DNA of 64,000 bases from Selaginella moellendorffii (GCF_000143415.4 NW_003314297.1:1-64000), one strand, 5' to 3'; positions 9,736 through 22,297 are shown, counted from the first letter of the stretch. Notes: generated by a model not told the origin, from the sequence alone. Numbers and translations are program-made.

Positions 9736-12700
9736 GATGAGTCTCAGCGAGTACTATTCAATAAGATTGGGCAACTAGTCTCGTTGCATACGCAGAGATG
9801 AAAACGATGATCCGAGTGGGTACACGTTTGGATGCAAAGGCTTCGCAATTGTCCCTTGGGTATGGTTTTTATTACCTTTTTGTACCATATTCTGTGAGCT
9901 TGAGCTTGGGCTCACAAGAGGGATTGAGTTATTCCGTTCACACGAGTTTGAGCTTGGACTCGTGAGTAAGGCACATTAGCAACTCAAGATTACACTTTGA
10001 GTTGGCAGGATTAATGTTAGCTTATTGTTGGTTTCATGAGTTGTTCCATGTACCGTGGGTAAAAGCAAACCTTCCCTGAGTTTGCTATGAGTGGCAAACA
10101 GGCTGGTCCGTAGCTGTTTAGCACGGCACTAGTGGATCCTTCCTAGGCATGATTACAAGTGGATCAAACAAGACTGTAGGGATTAGTCTATTGATTCAGG
10201 TAATCATTGCCATGCTCTCTCATAAACTTTTCTTGGATTGGACTGAAGGCAATGCGAAAGCAAGCTTGAGGTTTGGTCAAAGATGAGAACGAAAAGAGAG
10301 TCATCGGGGACGAAGGATCAAATACGTAAATCATTTTCTCTTCTTGGAAAAATGATTTGCAACGAGGTGTTGACTCATTGCTCGTGTTCATATTATGCAA
10401 TCAAGATTCTTTACCTTGATGCATCTTGGAGATGATGGTCTTACAAATGGTGAGTTATGGGATGGATAGTGGTGAAACACTATACCATTTTGTCTAGGCT
10501 TGCTATTGGAAGACTTGGGTTGCAATGTTCAATTCTTTTCCGGAGAACCTTGCTATTGCTCCTTGAATAGCTTGGTGTTGGATTAGTTTTGAGTTTGGTC
10601 GGAAAGAGAGTGGCATGAGCTTGTCCGTGTTGTGAACAAAAGTTAGTGGTGTTAGGTGTTGTAAATCTCTATTGATAGGGTGTGGCATTTATGTTGTATT
10701 TTGTCAAATTGAGTTGACACTTGATATTCATATAAACCTTTGTAGTAGTGACATTGGCATTGCTCATAGTGTTGCTTGATTGATGATCAAGTCATTGTAA
10801 TTTCTATATCATATCCATGTGATAATGAGCAATGTGTTTACGAAGTTGCTTGGTTAAACGATGATCAACCCCAAAGTGGTTGATGGTGAGGCTAGTCTAC
10901 TTGCACGAAGTAGCATTGTAGTAGCTTTGACTGGATTCTCGATAATGGTCCATTATGCTAAGCTTAAGTTGGTTCCTTGTTTCCTTGAGTTAGCCCACTA
11001 AGGTGTTAGAAAAGGGTTGTAGCATTCACTTGCTATAGTTTGTTGGTTTATCCATTAATACTTGGAGTAGATTGTTGGATGGAGAAGATGTGTAGTTGGG
11101 GCATTGACATCACTAGCACTTGTGTTAGTGGAAGTGGCATTGTTACTTCGAGTGATGAGGAATTTTCCTTAGAGCTTGATTTTCCATGTCATTTTTTCTT
11201 GTTAGTGTTTTAGTTTCACATTGGATCTTGAAGGTGGTTGAAGAAGAGTGTTAGTGCAATGTGAATATCCGAAGATATGGTCTCTATGATCAAACTTTAG
11301 ATGTTCATTTTGCATTCTGCGGACGTCGGTGTTGGATGTTGAAAGAATGGGCAAAAAGATGTTCGAGGCTTAAACATAATATGGGTCATGAGAATTTGTG
11401 TTGAAGTGAGCCTATGTGAAGTTGTTAAGTAGGAGGAAGTTGGTTGAGTCTTGAAAATTTGCATTCCTGGACTGAGAGTCATTCTTTCTTTAGGATGGAA
11501 AATTTTCCACAAATTTTCTTAGACTTTTCCAATGGCTGATCTGTTATCACTTTGCTCGAAAACCATTCCGTTTTCGAAAGCCAATACAAACTAGTGAAGG
11601 GGTTAGAGCTGACTTCGGTTAGCTTAGACCTTAGTAGATAGTTTGTATGATGCGGCCCGAAAGGGATGCTAACTTTTGGGGCTAAGGCAATTGAGTTGGA
11701 TAGAGTCTGGAGTTGGTGTAGAAAAGTGGCCGTTGCACTTTTCTAAGAAGGGTGACCCTTGTGCCTTTCTTTTGTAGCGTTATGCTTGGTGGCAAGTTGC
11801 ACCTTGCATTTCGTTAGACTCTATGAGAGTAGTGAGCTCTCACTGATCTTGACTTAGTCTTGGTGGCCCTGCGCCTTGGCTAAGGATAGTGATGTTCAAC
11901 TTAGTTGTTTGAGTTTGAGATGTTAGTACCCATAATATAGTTTTGTCCAAGTGGAGGTTGTGTACCGATATGAGTCCATCATATGGTTTTCACTTTAGTT
12001 TTGACTAAGTGTTGATCATGCATAGCTAGCCTCTTCAAGGCATGCTCAGAGCTAGTGGCTAAATGCATTGGTGAGCTTATCGCGGTTGAGTTGGATTCGA
12101 ATGGTCATTTAGTTTGTGCTTGTCTATGAACCTTTATTTTGTCCATGAGGTATTATGTTCATGTTGGACAAGTATATGACTCGATGGCAAGAGTTTAGTG
12201 TTTGGGTCTTGTGAAGGCAAGTTGAAGAGTGATTGTTGGTTGCTTTGCAATTAGTGATTGCTTGTAGACTTTGTCAAGGACTGTTGATACTTGCTTCACT
12301 CGATGAAGAATTAGCAGTGATGGGCTTGCTTTACCGGATGGTGTTGCGGAAGATCGTGTTATTAGACTCGCATGGGTTTTCCATGTTGACATAATGACTA
12401 TACCTCTATCGATATCATTTGGTTGCATTTAGTTCGTAGTGTTGGATTTCATTGAGTCTTGGACGTGGTGAATCACTCCTTAAGGAAGTGTTATCTGTAC
12501 CTGAGTAATGTTGAAGGATTGGTCTTGGATACTAAGTATAGTATCTTTGACTTTGGTTAGCTTAGTTGCTAAAGAGTTTTGAGTGGTGATTCACTCTTGC
12601 TTTCTTCTAGCTTTGTTATGGTGTTGATGGCATTGAAGTGATGCCTTGTCATTGATATTATTGATGTTGGGATTCAAATGAGATGAGATATCTATCCTTA

Positions 12701-14696
12701 GGATTGATATTGAGTTTCATTAGTCTCAATAGAGATAGTGTTGATGATTTGGTTGTAGCATTGTGTTATTAGCATTCGTGCATTTGCTAGTTAGCAACTG
12801 TGTTGACGTTCAAATGAACTGAGTGGCAAGTTGGGTTAGTTGTGTTCTAGACAAGATTGGTTAGTAGAGGATGAGCTTTGGCTTTTCCTTGAAAAGTGAT
12901 TTAGTCGAGGACTATGCTAACTCTACAAGAAGAAGAGTTAGTGATTGATATTGAAGTGATTGAATCCTTATTGGATTTGAGTTGGGATATATCGATCATT
13001 GATGATTCTTCTTGAGCTTGTTGTAAAGGGAGTTACGTCTTGCTATAGATGGATTCATGGAGGATCATTTGGTGATCACTTGTCGAGCATAGCTTCGTTA
13101 TGCTTAGCTTTTGGATTGATGCAAACATGCTCTTCATTAGCTTTGGCATTATGCAGTTTAGCTTATGGATGTGTTGAAGCGGATGTCGTGGGTTACACCA
13201 TGATTTCTTCTTTATCATTAAAGTTAGTTCATGCGAAACTTGAGATCATGTTAGGTAAGACTTGGCTATAGACTTCTTCGAGCTTTTGGTTCTTTGAATT
13301 TTATGCTCATTGTTCCATTTGTTAGGAGTTGTTGGGGAAGGCATTTTGGCTTGTTAGCTTCGATGTGGAAGTTGGCTCTTGCATCTGGCAATCATTGGTA
13401 ATGACTGACTGTCATCTAGGATATTGATTATCCTTGTCAAAGGTGTTGCTTGGTTATTGTTAATATAGAATGCTTCACTGTTCTTCGGGATGGTAGATTC
13501 TTTCTTCAACAATGATTCAGCATCTCTTTATTGATGGGATGATTGATGTTCTTTTATGATGGTTAGTTGTTCTCTTTGAAGGCTTTTGGCTTTTCGCAAT
13601 ACCACATGTTCTTTGTGGTTTGCTTTGGATTGGTCTCTTGGGTTTGAGACATCGATGGGATGTTGCTGACACTTGCTAGAGCAACTCTAGTTCCTTGGTA
13701 TTGTTGGCCGGGGTCTATTCAGATTGGCTAGTGTGATAGTTGGCATGAACGAGTGTTTGTTGGCCATGGAACATTCATTCTATTCTGTTGATTATTACTT
13801 GAGTTCACTTTGATAGATTCGGATGTTATTTCCTTCGGGTGATACATTCGCGAGCATTGTGCTTGTCAGTCAATGATATTTTATGTTCTTTGAGTTATCT
13901 CTAGTAAGTTGCTGGCTTACTATCTGCTATCTTCGGTAGTTAAGTTTCATCATTGAGTTTACTTGATGACATACTTGCTATTGAATTTTGCTGGATGGTG
14001 AATCCTATGTTTTCCGATTATGATGATCTTGGTGGTTCCTATCTACTATAATACTAGTTTATCGGATGATAACTTACTTGGAATACTTTTGTGTTCTAAT
14101 CTAAGATATACTCACTGATAATTAAGTCTCTAAGATATCATTGTCTATGCCTTTGATATTGTCCATCCATTAATCTTTGAGTTTGGGCCAGTATAGGCAG
14201 ACTGGCTTCGGCACTTCGTGTGCATGTTGAAATCTCTAGTCATGGGGTAGCTACTGTAGACTGGTCACACAACCCGCCTCTTTGTCAATGTTCTTTGTTC
14301 CGTTAAAAGGGCGTGACCGTGTAAACAACTCTCACTGCCTGTTTACAGTAGTCTATCTAAACCTTATCGACGGGTTTGGTTTCTTTGCTCAGGAGGGTTG
14401 GGGCCCCTGGCTCCTCTCTCTATGTCTCTGCGGGCAGGGCATATCACACTTTTGTAAGCTGGGTGACAACCAGAGTAGCAAGGGTGGCCGACTCCGTTGG
14501 TCATTTCCTTGTCGGCGACGGCCGGAAGGTGTCTGAGCTGGTAGCGCATCCGCGTTAGACAAAGAGGTTGCCCCCTAACTCATTTAAGTTGGTGCATTTC
14601 TCACATAGTGTGAGTACCGTGAACTTTTTTTTGGAGTTGTTTCCTTGGCGGTATTCTAGACTTGAGTATGCATCGACGAGGATGTCGATCTTCCCT

Positions 14697-14708
14697 AGGG
14701 GGGGAGAG
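14697..14708 (+). promoter_or_regulatory. Polypurine tract
   Basis: AGGGGGGGAGAG sits immediately before the 3' LTR TG, the expected place for plus-strand priming. Confidence 0.8.
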
Positions 14709-15861
14709 TGTTGCGCATGTGAAGTGTCGCGCATGTGACTTCGGGTATCGAAAGTTACCTGTCAACTAGTCCTTACGGACACTCTTACCTTACTGCCACG
14801 ATGGCAAGAGGTCGGTATTGCTGGACCCTTTATCAGTCCCTCTTGTGCTAGTGGAGTTAATTGGGCATTTCAAGTGTACTTAGACCGGACGAGCATAAGG
14901 ACGGAATTCCTACGTGTTATTAGCTAAGCATACTTAGCCCGGTAAGGAGTTCCCGTCTCGTTTTGTCTTGCACTTGCTAGTGACAAGAACCCTCGCGTAT
15001 TGAGATTAGTCCCTCAATATCGCTACATGATAGCTTACCGTGTCTGCCAAACACCCTCACTATCATGCCCTTTGTGTTAGTCTCATTTTGGTCCCAAATG
15101 CTATTTATGGAAAGTGTCCAAATTTGCTCATTTGGCATATCTACGGAATGTAGAGATCGTCCTGAACACAATGGTGTTCGTCCTGTGTCCAAATTCGCAA
15201 TCTAGGGACATTCCATATTTAGTAAGTTTCGAGCTTGTCCCAGAGACTAACTCCTGATACTAAGGGAGGCTTGGGGTGAAAGCCCAAAGCGTGTGTTCCT
15301 CAAGGGGGGGGGGGGGGCTGTGGGGGGTTCCAAATGTATAGTAGGGATAGTGGGTAGGTCGGGCATGGCCGACCAATCTGAGGCATAGTCTAGCTCCCGC
15401 TTGCGTGCCTGTCCTTGTTCTGCGTCCGGCTTGGGTCTAAGCCCAAGTTCCATTCCATGCTAGTTGGTGGAGTACCCATGTCCTCGCGTTAGGCCACCGG
15501 TATGCCAAAATAGTGCCAGACTCCGTTTGGCTCCGTTTTGCGTGCTGGTCCTGGCATTGGGATGCCGGTTACTCTAGGACTGTTCCAAGTCACTCCGGGC
15601 CCCTGTCCCTTCGCTCCTTGGGCTTTATGCACGGGAGTTGCTCCGTGGTTCGGTTCCATCACTCCTTGGCTCCATGCTTAGGAGTTTGGCACCGTTCCTT
15701 CGTTCAGAGGCCCAAGGCCCTGAACCTCAGGTTCCTATGGACACGTGGCATGTGACACGTGGCATCTGTCACGTGGCACAAAGAGGGTTTAGGTTCCGCT
15801 TCGTGGTGTTATCCTATGGTAAATCACCATAGGATAAAGGGTCAAAACCACGTGCGCTACA
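14709..15861 (+). repeat. 3' LTR of young LARD
   Basis: Collinear with 8558-9722 with few substitutions (for example TGTTGCG versus TGTCGCG at the start). It ends GTGCGCTACA, and the hairpin at 15809-15837 is intact. High identity between the two LTRs indicates recent insertion. Confidence 0.85.
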
Positions 15862-15953
15862 GACACATGGCATATAGAGGGATTAGGTTCCGCTTCGTGG
15901 TTATCCTATAGTATATCACCATAGGATAAAGGATAAAAACCACGTGCACTAGA
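15862..15953 (+). repeat. Tail of old LARD 3' LTR beyond the young insertion
   Basis: It matches the last ~90 bases of the young LTR (hairpin region and CCACGTGC-like end) with many C-to-T changes. Together with 7558-8557 it reconstitutes the order of one old LTR split by the young element. Confidence 0.75.
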
Positions 15954-15989
15954 AAACAAGGGTCTGATACAATCCTACGAGCACTAGCT

Positions 15990-16215
15990 CCCCGTATCCA
16001 GCACCTACACGCAAAATAGTGTAAGATGGTGTTTGGCACAATTTTGGCTTACCAGTGGCCTAACGCAAGAAAAACATTGACTAGGGCAGCAAAGCTTAAG
16101 CTTAGACCTAAGCCAAACACAAAACAAGAAGCGACACAGTCCAATAGAAGCTAAACTAATGTCTCAAGTGGTTGAACATGCATTCTAACCACTATCCCTA
16201 CTATACATTTGGAAC
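15990..16215 (-). repeat. Inverted degenerate LARD LTR fragment 1
   Basis: The reverse complement resembles the LTR middle. For example, plus-strand 'tttggcacaattttggcttaccagtggcctaacgc' corresponds to LTR 'gcgttaggccaccggtatgccaaaatagtgccag', and 'ccctactatacatttggaacccc' corresponds to LTR 'ggggttccaaatgtatagtaggg'. It is too decayed for exact borders. Confidence 0.6.
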
Positions 16216-16554
16216 CCCAACGAGAACGAGGTTGAGGCTAAATCAAAGAGGAAGAGCTTAGGCTTGAGGCTACACCATTACAGCATACAACTAAAGATAT
16301 TGAGATTGAGAATTTATAAAAGGACATTCACAAATTGAAGAAGGAAAACAAAAAGAGGAAAAAGCAAACAGAGGTAACTAAATTAGTTAACTTCTTTAAT
16401 CTCTAAGGATGATGAAGTTTTGTAACTACCCTTGATTTCAAAGTTCAAGCCTAAAACCACCCAATTTTAGAGGTCTACAGGACTATTACATTTTAGAAGA
16501 CTAAGTCTATATAACACGCATAAAAGAAGAACAAGTACGCAAATGGGGAGTTAA

Positions 16555-16860
16555 ATTATGCCTTAAGTTAGTTGACTATGCCCAACCTACCCATTATCTC
16601 TATTATATATTTGGAACCCCCTCCCTTTTTATATGAAAGCACATTTCGAGGCTTTCACCTAAGGTGTTAGTCTTTGGGATACTCACAAAAATTTATTAAA
16701 TATGGAATCACATTGGATCACTTACTAATCTAGACACTTTTCATAAATAGTTATTGGGACTAAATAGGACCAATACATAGAGCATAATAGCAAGAGTGTT
16801 GTAAGCTTCTAAATTTAGACTTCATAAGAAATCACTCAGCCTAATACTATTTAAACCCAA
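16555..16860 (-). repeat. Inverted degenerate LARD LTR fragment 2
   Basis: A second reverse-oriented LTR piece starts again at the 'atttggaacccc' point and continues through 'ggctttcacc', 'actaaatatggaat'-like and 'cataaatag...gggac' segments. These follow the order of the LTR read backwards. The ~340 bp between fragments 1 and 2 is unrelated AT-rich sequence. Confidence 0.6.
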
Positions 16861-19814
16861 TAACACCCAAATATCCCAAAATCTTTAACCAATTAAAATA
16901 TTTTTGAGGGGCAACTATTAGGCTTCAATCCATGGTGACAAATCTAGTTTTATTCCAGCCCCATATTTCTATGGGGAATGAAAGCAAGTAGGATTTTCAA
17001 AATAGTGCTAACTATATTGCTACACCATCAATGGCAATCATACAATATAGTGACAGTAATACCTAAAGAATGGCCAATTGTATTCATTTTAGATGAGATT
17101 CAAAACCTTGAAAAATCTAGTTTTAATCTTGAGAGGAGAAGATTTGGAGACTTGAGAGACAAAATTGACACTATTCCTATAAAAATGCATAAACAGTTAG
17201 TAAGAAAAGATAAGGTAGTTAAATTTATTGATACTATCTCCACTTAAAAATATGGTAAAATAAGCTTAGCTTAATGCTTGAGTGTGATATTCTTTCCACA
17301 ACATATATCACTATGCTTGCAAAGGAGTGCATAGTTAAAATGGAAGGTGGAAAATACATAATTATCATTCAAGACTTTCCTTCTTAAATATGTCCAAACT
17401 TTACTAAGCACGAGGAACATGGGAAGGCATATACTTTTTGCAAGCATATGTATTACATATTCATTAACACCTAACACTAAGATTCTAAAGTGAACATTTA
17501 TATATATTAAACAGACTTTACTATTGCTGAATTATAAAAGACTTTTGAAGATAACTAGGTCTATTATTGTTTATTCCCTATCAATAATATAAATTTATTA
17601 TAATTTATATAATTAATAAAAAATATACTTTATTTTATACACTTTCGAGTGATGTTGCAGTGTATCACAAGAGCATAAACGCCATCATATTAATTATCAC
17701 CATTGTTTCCACCGAAAGCCAAAAATATCTAAAGCACTTTTTAAAAGTCATGAAATTGTAATTTCCTAAAATAAGTAATTTCTACACCTAATTTATTTCA
17801 CTTTTTATCATTGTATTTCTCTCCAATTTGTGATTCTATCTTTATGTGGTTTACACAACAGAATGAGTATTGTACCATTAAGCCCTTGAATTACTACTAT
17901 AGGAAGAAATATTGTAAAAGTTGAAATTAACAATATTAGAACTCACAAACATTTGTGTGTATTTCCCTCTTTTTGAAAGAGAGTACAAGTGAAGATCCAT
18001 AAATTATAAATACTATGCTATAACAAATACCTTAAAAATGTATTCTAAAGAAGAACTAAGTCTTTATTTTCTCTCTTTTATAAGTAACAAGTTTACATTA
18101 ATGGTTGTTTTTTCCCTTTAAAACAGTTATATGGCCTTTCAAAAGAATATTATTTCAAATTTAATAATTTTTAAACTCATTACAAAGTTGATATTTAAAA
18201 GCTAGAAAGCACATAGTACGGATTTAAGGAATTGACAAGATTACATTTTCTTCAAACAAATTTTATTTTATTTTATGTTATAGCGAACCTCCCTACAATA
18301 AGTATTTAAATTTTTGGACAAAAAGTGTCTTCTAAAACATTTTTATTTATATAAAGTGTAAAGAGTGAAAATATTAAGTTCACCATAAACCTTAATTTTA
18401 TTAAAAATTTATAATATTTGTATTATACTAAAATTTAAAGTTGAGCTTAACTTGTGAGCTCAACTCTTTAGCTCATGAGCTCAAGAATGGTCTATGCTCT
18501 AGAATACACTGAAATAACTGAAAATTTCTTAGGCTTTCAAAACTAGAAAATCTGGGTTGTAGACTTAGTTTAGTTTTTCATAAGATTATATCAGTTCACA
18601 AACCAACATATTTTTGTTTATTAATATTTCTTTTTCTGAATATATATTAATAAAGTAGAAGGTTAGGAAGGATTTTTTGACAATATTCACTGATACTATT
18701 ACCAAGCTCCATCAAGATTTAGACCTTTTTATCAAAGTTGCTAGTCAACTCAGTCAATAGAATAGTCATTATGATAATCAATCAATCTTATATTCAAGGA
18801 GGAAAACCATTGCCATGTCAAGGCTTAAAGAATGGATAACAAATTTTATTTAGACTAATAGAAGAAAGATAAAGTAGAAGGCAATTTTAGAAACCTAGAC
18901 ATCATGGAAAGAATTATACTCTTGTGAAGGGATAAAAGAATGTTAAAGTGATATGACAAAATTCATTGTAGATATAACTTAGGAGTCTATTGTGATAACT
19001 CTTCCATATCCCATGGTAAAAATTCAAGAAACAACTTCTATAGAGCTTAATGCTTGTGAAGGCTAAATGGGGCATTCAAGACAATCTGAAATTTTAAAGA
19101 GGTGAAGAAACTTAATTTACTTGTAAATAAAAGCTTGGTGATTTATGAGATGATTATACTAAATAGACCCAGCACTTATGTTTATGGTCAAATATTCCTT
19201 TAATGGTTGAAGGGATTTTCTTATCATCCTTTATTTTGTCATAAAGTTGTCATCAAGGAAAAAGAAAATGACAAAACTATAATTACTTTTTTAAACACTT
19301 TATAATTTACTATACAAGTAGTGTTAGTCATTTTTAAAATACCACCTCATTTAAGAAAGTCACACTTCGACTTGTTAAACAAAAAAACTTAATCATTTGT
19401 AAGACTTTTCAAAGGTGTCTCTCCAAAGTAGCATTATAGATTCACAATAAGTTATAGCTATATTTTTATTATAGTTGCATTATAATATTAAAACATTGCA
19501 TCAAATAAAATTTCAGCAAATAATGTTGCTTCTCATAAAAAATTAATTCTTTAATACAAAGCTTTTTTGAGTGGTTTAATTTACTGGTTAAACCTTTAGA
19601 TGCTTCTAAGACATGATAATATGCTTATAGAGATACATGAGAATTTCGAATTTTGACATAATCTATTAATTATTTAAATAAGAACTGGACCCTGAATCCA
19701 GTAACACATTTTGTTGAAAAAGAAACGGATAATCAGCATGTGTGGAATATTCGAGATTCGGGTGTGCAGTGTGTGGTAGGGAATGGGGCGAGAGCGATCA
19801 GACAGAGCAGACTT
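16861..19814. other. AT-rich non-coding DNA
   Basis: No convincing gene is seen. An 89-codon ORF at 16978-17247 has no recognisable domain and sits in very AT-rich sequence. The stretch is probably decayed repeat DNA followed by the upstream region of the Psb28 gene, where composition shifts sharply to GC-rich near 19770. Confidence 0.5.
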
Positions 19815-20754
19815 ATGTCGACGAGCGCCTCGGCCTCGGCGGCTGCGTCCACCGGCCAGAGGCAGCAGCACCAGCGCTATGTGCCGCTCTACGCCGCATC
19901 CATCGCCAGCGAGCGGCAGCGACGGACACGGATTCCCCCGCTCCGCCGCGCAGCAACATTCCTCCTCTCTCGAGCGGGTATAGTTCTTCCTCACCTTTTG
20001 ACGTTCCTTGGATTGAAATCCTTGTTTGGAGCTTGGATGAATCTTTCGGTCACAGAAATCCCGTCGTCAATCACCTGCATTCTCTTCATTCTAGAGAGAA
20101 TCTTTGGCTTAGCAGTCTTTCTTTCCCCAGGGTATTGCCATTCATTTTCCTCGATTGTAATTTGTGTGTTTTCTTCCGTGAAACTCAAGTTTTTTGTCGA
20201 TCGAGATTCTTCTGCCAAACTAAGTGATGAATATTTGTGCAGGCCTAGCCTCCGCATCGCTCTCTCGAAATCCTCACTGGAGCGAGCTCAAGCCACTCTC
20301 GTCATGGCACCTAGGCGGCGGCACAAGGTCGAGCTCGAGGCAGCTCTTGAGCACAGTGTGGGCGGCAGCCACACAGGAGAGTGGATCCGGAGTGAGGCCG
20401 GTGGTGCGCATGGTAAAGCCCAGCATCCAATTCATCCGTGGCGTGGACGAGCTCGTCGTCCCGGACATCTCTCTCACCCGATCGCAGGACCAACGAAACG
20501 GGGTGGCCACCTTCGTCTTCGACCAGCCATCGGTGTTTGATTCCTCCCGAGAGATGGGAGAGATCACGGGCATCTACATGATCGACGACGAGGGCGTGCT
20601 CCAGTCCGTGGACGTGAGCGCCAAGTTTGTCAACGGGAAGCCGGCCAAGATCGAGGCCAAGTACGTGATGAGGAACATTGGCGAGTGGGACAGATTCATG
20701 CGCTTCATGGAGCGCTATGCCGCCGAAAACAACCTTGGGTTTGTCAAGAAATGA
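19815..20754 (+). CDS. PSB28: Photosystem II assembly factor Psb28 (13 kDa protein), chloroplastic
   Basis: Psb28 is a soluble stromal/thylakoid-surface protein that associates with PSII intermediates containing CP47 during assembly and repair. Two exons are inferred: 19815-19977 and 20243-20754 (GT-AG intron, acceptor ttgtgcag), giving 224 residues. The C-terminal ~110 residues carry the family signatures: IQFIRGVDELVVPDISLTRS, then GEITGIYMIDDEG, FVNGKPAKIEAKYVM and the end WDRFMRFMERYAAENNLGF. The first ~110 residues are rich in Ser, Ala and Arg with almost no acids, as expected for a chloroplast transit peptide, though longer than usual. ATG 19815 is chosen because it is the in-frame start that joins to exon 2 in phase. 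The stop is TGA at 20752. The N-terminal exon is the less certain part. Confidence 0.88.
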
Positions 20755-20854
20755 AAACGAATGTAAAACAAAATTTTGAATTCAAACAATTCTATTGTCC
20801 AATCAATGCTCTAAATTTTTGTTTCTCTCGAGAGAAATGTTGCTATGATGATAA

Positions 20855-22297
20855 ATGATAGGGAGAACTTCCATGCTCTTGGAAAGCAACCTAAAATTGA
20901 AAGCACTTGGATACAATGGGGATCTCTCCAAAGCTCGGTCATTTTTCGACTCCATGCCAGAAAGAAACATTGTGTCCTGGACAACAATGCTCGCTCTTTT
21001 CTCCACGCACGCCACAGTCTCAGAGGCTTGGCACCTCTTCAACGCCATGCCCCTACACGACTTGGTTTCTTGGAATATCATGCTAGCAGCATATGCCTTC
21101 AATGGGCATCTTAAAGAGGCCAGATCCTTCTTCGGCTCAATGCCTTGCTGGGACGTTGTTTCCTGGAATTCCATGCTATCAGGAATAATCAAACATGGCA
21201 GCCTTAATGACGCACTGCAATGGTTTGGAATCATGTCTGTGAGAAACCTTGTCTCTACAAATGCTCTCCTCAACGCATTTTCCCAGGCGGGGCATTTCGC
21301 GGAAGCAAAGAACCTCTACTCAACCATGCCGGAGCACGACATAGTGTCGCACAATGCCATGCTGGCGGCGTACGGTCACACTGGTGACGTGGAGGAGGCA
21401 CGTTGCGTTTTCTATTCAATGTCGTACTGTGACTTGGCAACGTGGACAATCCTTCTCTCACTGTATGCCCAAAACGGGCACCTTGTGGAGGCGAAGTGCA
21501 TGTTTGATTCCATGCCCCAGCAGGACATAGTTTCTACCACAGCCATGATGGCGGCATATGCCCAAAACGGCCATCTAAAAGATGCCGTGGATATCTTTAA
21601 TGGAATGCACTACCTTACGCTAGTGTCTTGGAACTCCATGCTAGACGGATATGCCCAGAACGGGTATCTAAAGGAAGCCAAGATTCTCTTTCAAATAATG
21701 CCGATGAGAAATCTTGTGTCCTGGAATGTGATGTTGGCTGCTCATGCTGGGAACTTGGACGATTCCACGAGATTCTTTGGAGGAATGCAAGCTAGAGACA
21801 CTGTCTCCTGGAACGTATTAATGGCAGCGAATACTTACAATGGGCACTTTGTAGAGGCTATATCCCTACATATGGAGATGAAGATGGAAGGCTGTGACCC
21901 AGATGATGCAACATTCATCAGCTTGTTTTTTTCTTGCAGCCACCTTGGTGACGTAATTTGTGGTCTAAAGTACTTTGTGTCAATGCTCATAGATTATAAT
22001 TTCCATGCCACCAAGCAACACTACCACTGTATGGTGGATTTGTTAGCTCGTTCGGGTTTCTTGCATGAAGCTTGCACTATGATTGAAGAGATGCCTTTCA
22101 TGCCAATTGTAGATGACTGGATTTGCTTGCTTGGTTCCTGTAGAAGTTATAACGTACCAGAGCTAGGAGCTTACTCTGGAATACGTGGGAGTAGAAGTTA
22201 TAACGTACCAGAGCTAGGAGCTTACTCTGGAATACGTGGGATTGAGCTTAATGTTGACAGGTCTGCACTTTATCTCTTATTGATAGATGTTGTTTAG
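20855..22297 (+). CDS. Pentatricopeptide repeat (PPR) protein, PLS-type
   Basis: This intronless ORF encodes 480 residues starting at ATG 20855, directly after an in-frame TAA. PPR proteins bind organellar RNA in a sequence-specific way; PLS members usually guide C-to-U editing. About ten repeats are visible as recurrent 31-residue blocks ending in patterns such as FDSMPERNIVSWTTML and FNAMPLHDLVSWNIML. A long final repeat region (KQHYHCMVDLLARSGFLHEA, then IEEMPFMP) resembles the E1 part of the E domain, but no E+ or DYW domain follows. No clear organellar transit peptide is visible. Near the C-terminus a 51-bp segment is perfectly duplicated (22140-22190 and 22191-22241), adding 17 residues where the E domain should continue. 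The C-terminus may therefore be degraded. It lies 100 bp downstream of Psb28. Confidence 0.85.
   Translation: MIGRTSMLLESNLKLKALGYNGDLSKARSFFDSMPERNIVSWTTMLALFSTHATVSEAWHLFNAMPLHDLVSWNIMLAAYAFNGHLKEARSFFGSMPCWDVVSWNSMLSGIIKHGSLNDALQWFGIMSVRNLVSTNALLNAFSQAGHFAEAKNLYSTMPEHDIVSHNAMLAAYGHTGDVEEARCVFYSMSYCDLATWTILLSLYAQNGHLVEAKCMFDSMPQQDIVSTTAMMAAYAQNGHLKDAVDIFNGMHYLTLVSWNSMLDGYAQNGYLKEAKILFQIMPMRNLVSWNVMLAAHAGNLDDSTRFFGGMQARDTVSWNVLMAANTYNGHFVEAISLHMEMKMEGCDPDDATFISLFFSCSHLGDVICGLKYFVSMLIDYNFHATKQHYHCMVDLLARSGFLHEACTMIEEMPFMPIVDDWICLLGSCRSYNVPELGAYSGIRGSRSYNVPELGAYSGIRGIELNVDRSALYLLLIDVV
22140..22241 (+). repeat. Perfect 51-bp in-frame tandem duplication
   Basis: Two identical copies (22140-22190, 22191-22241) each encode RSYNVPELGAYSGIRG plus one residue inside the PPR gene. 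The lack of any divergence indicates a recent event, or an assembly duplication. Confidence 0.9.

Larger units (their letters stand above)
8558..15861 (+). mobile_element. Young full-length non-autonomous LTR retrotransposon (LARD)
   Basis: This 7.3-kb element has two nearly identical LTRs (8558-9722 and 14709-15861, TG...CA). A primer-binding site matching initiator tRNA-Met follows the 5' LTR and a polypurine tract precedes the 3' LTR. Flanking bases GACAT / GACAC look like a 5-bp target duplication with one transition. The internal 5 kb has no ORF above about 90 codons and no gag or pol similarity, so it must have been moved by another element's proteins. It inserted into the 3' LTR of an older copy of its own family. 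Confidence 0.85.

Noticed and set aside
19740-20540. 266-codon ORF continuing through the Psb28 intron
   Set aside because: The first part is Psb28 exon 1, but the rest runs through the intron and shadows exon 2 in the wrong frame.
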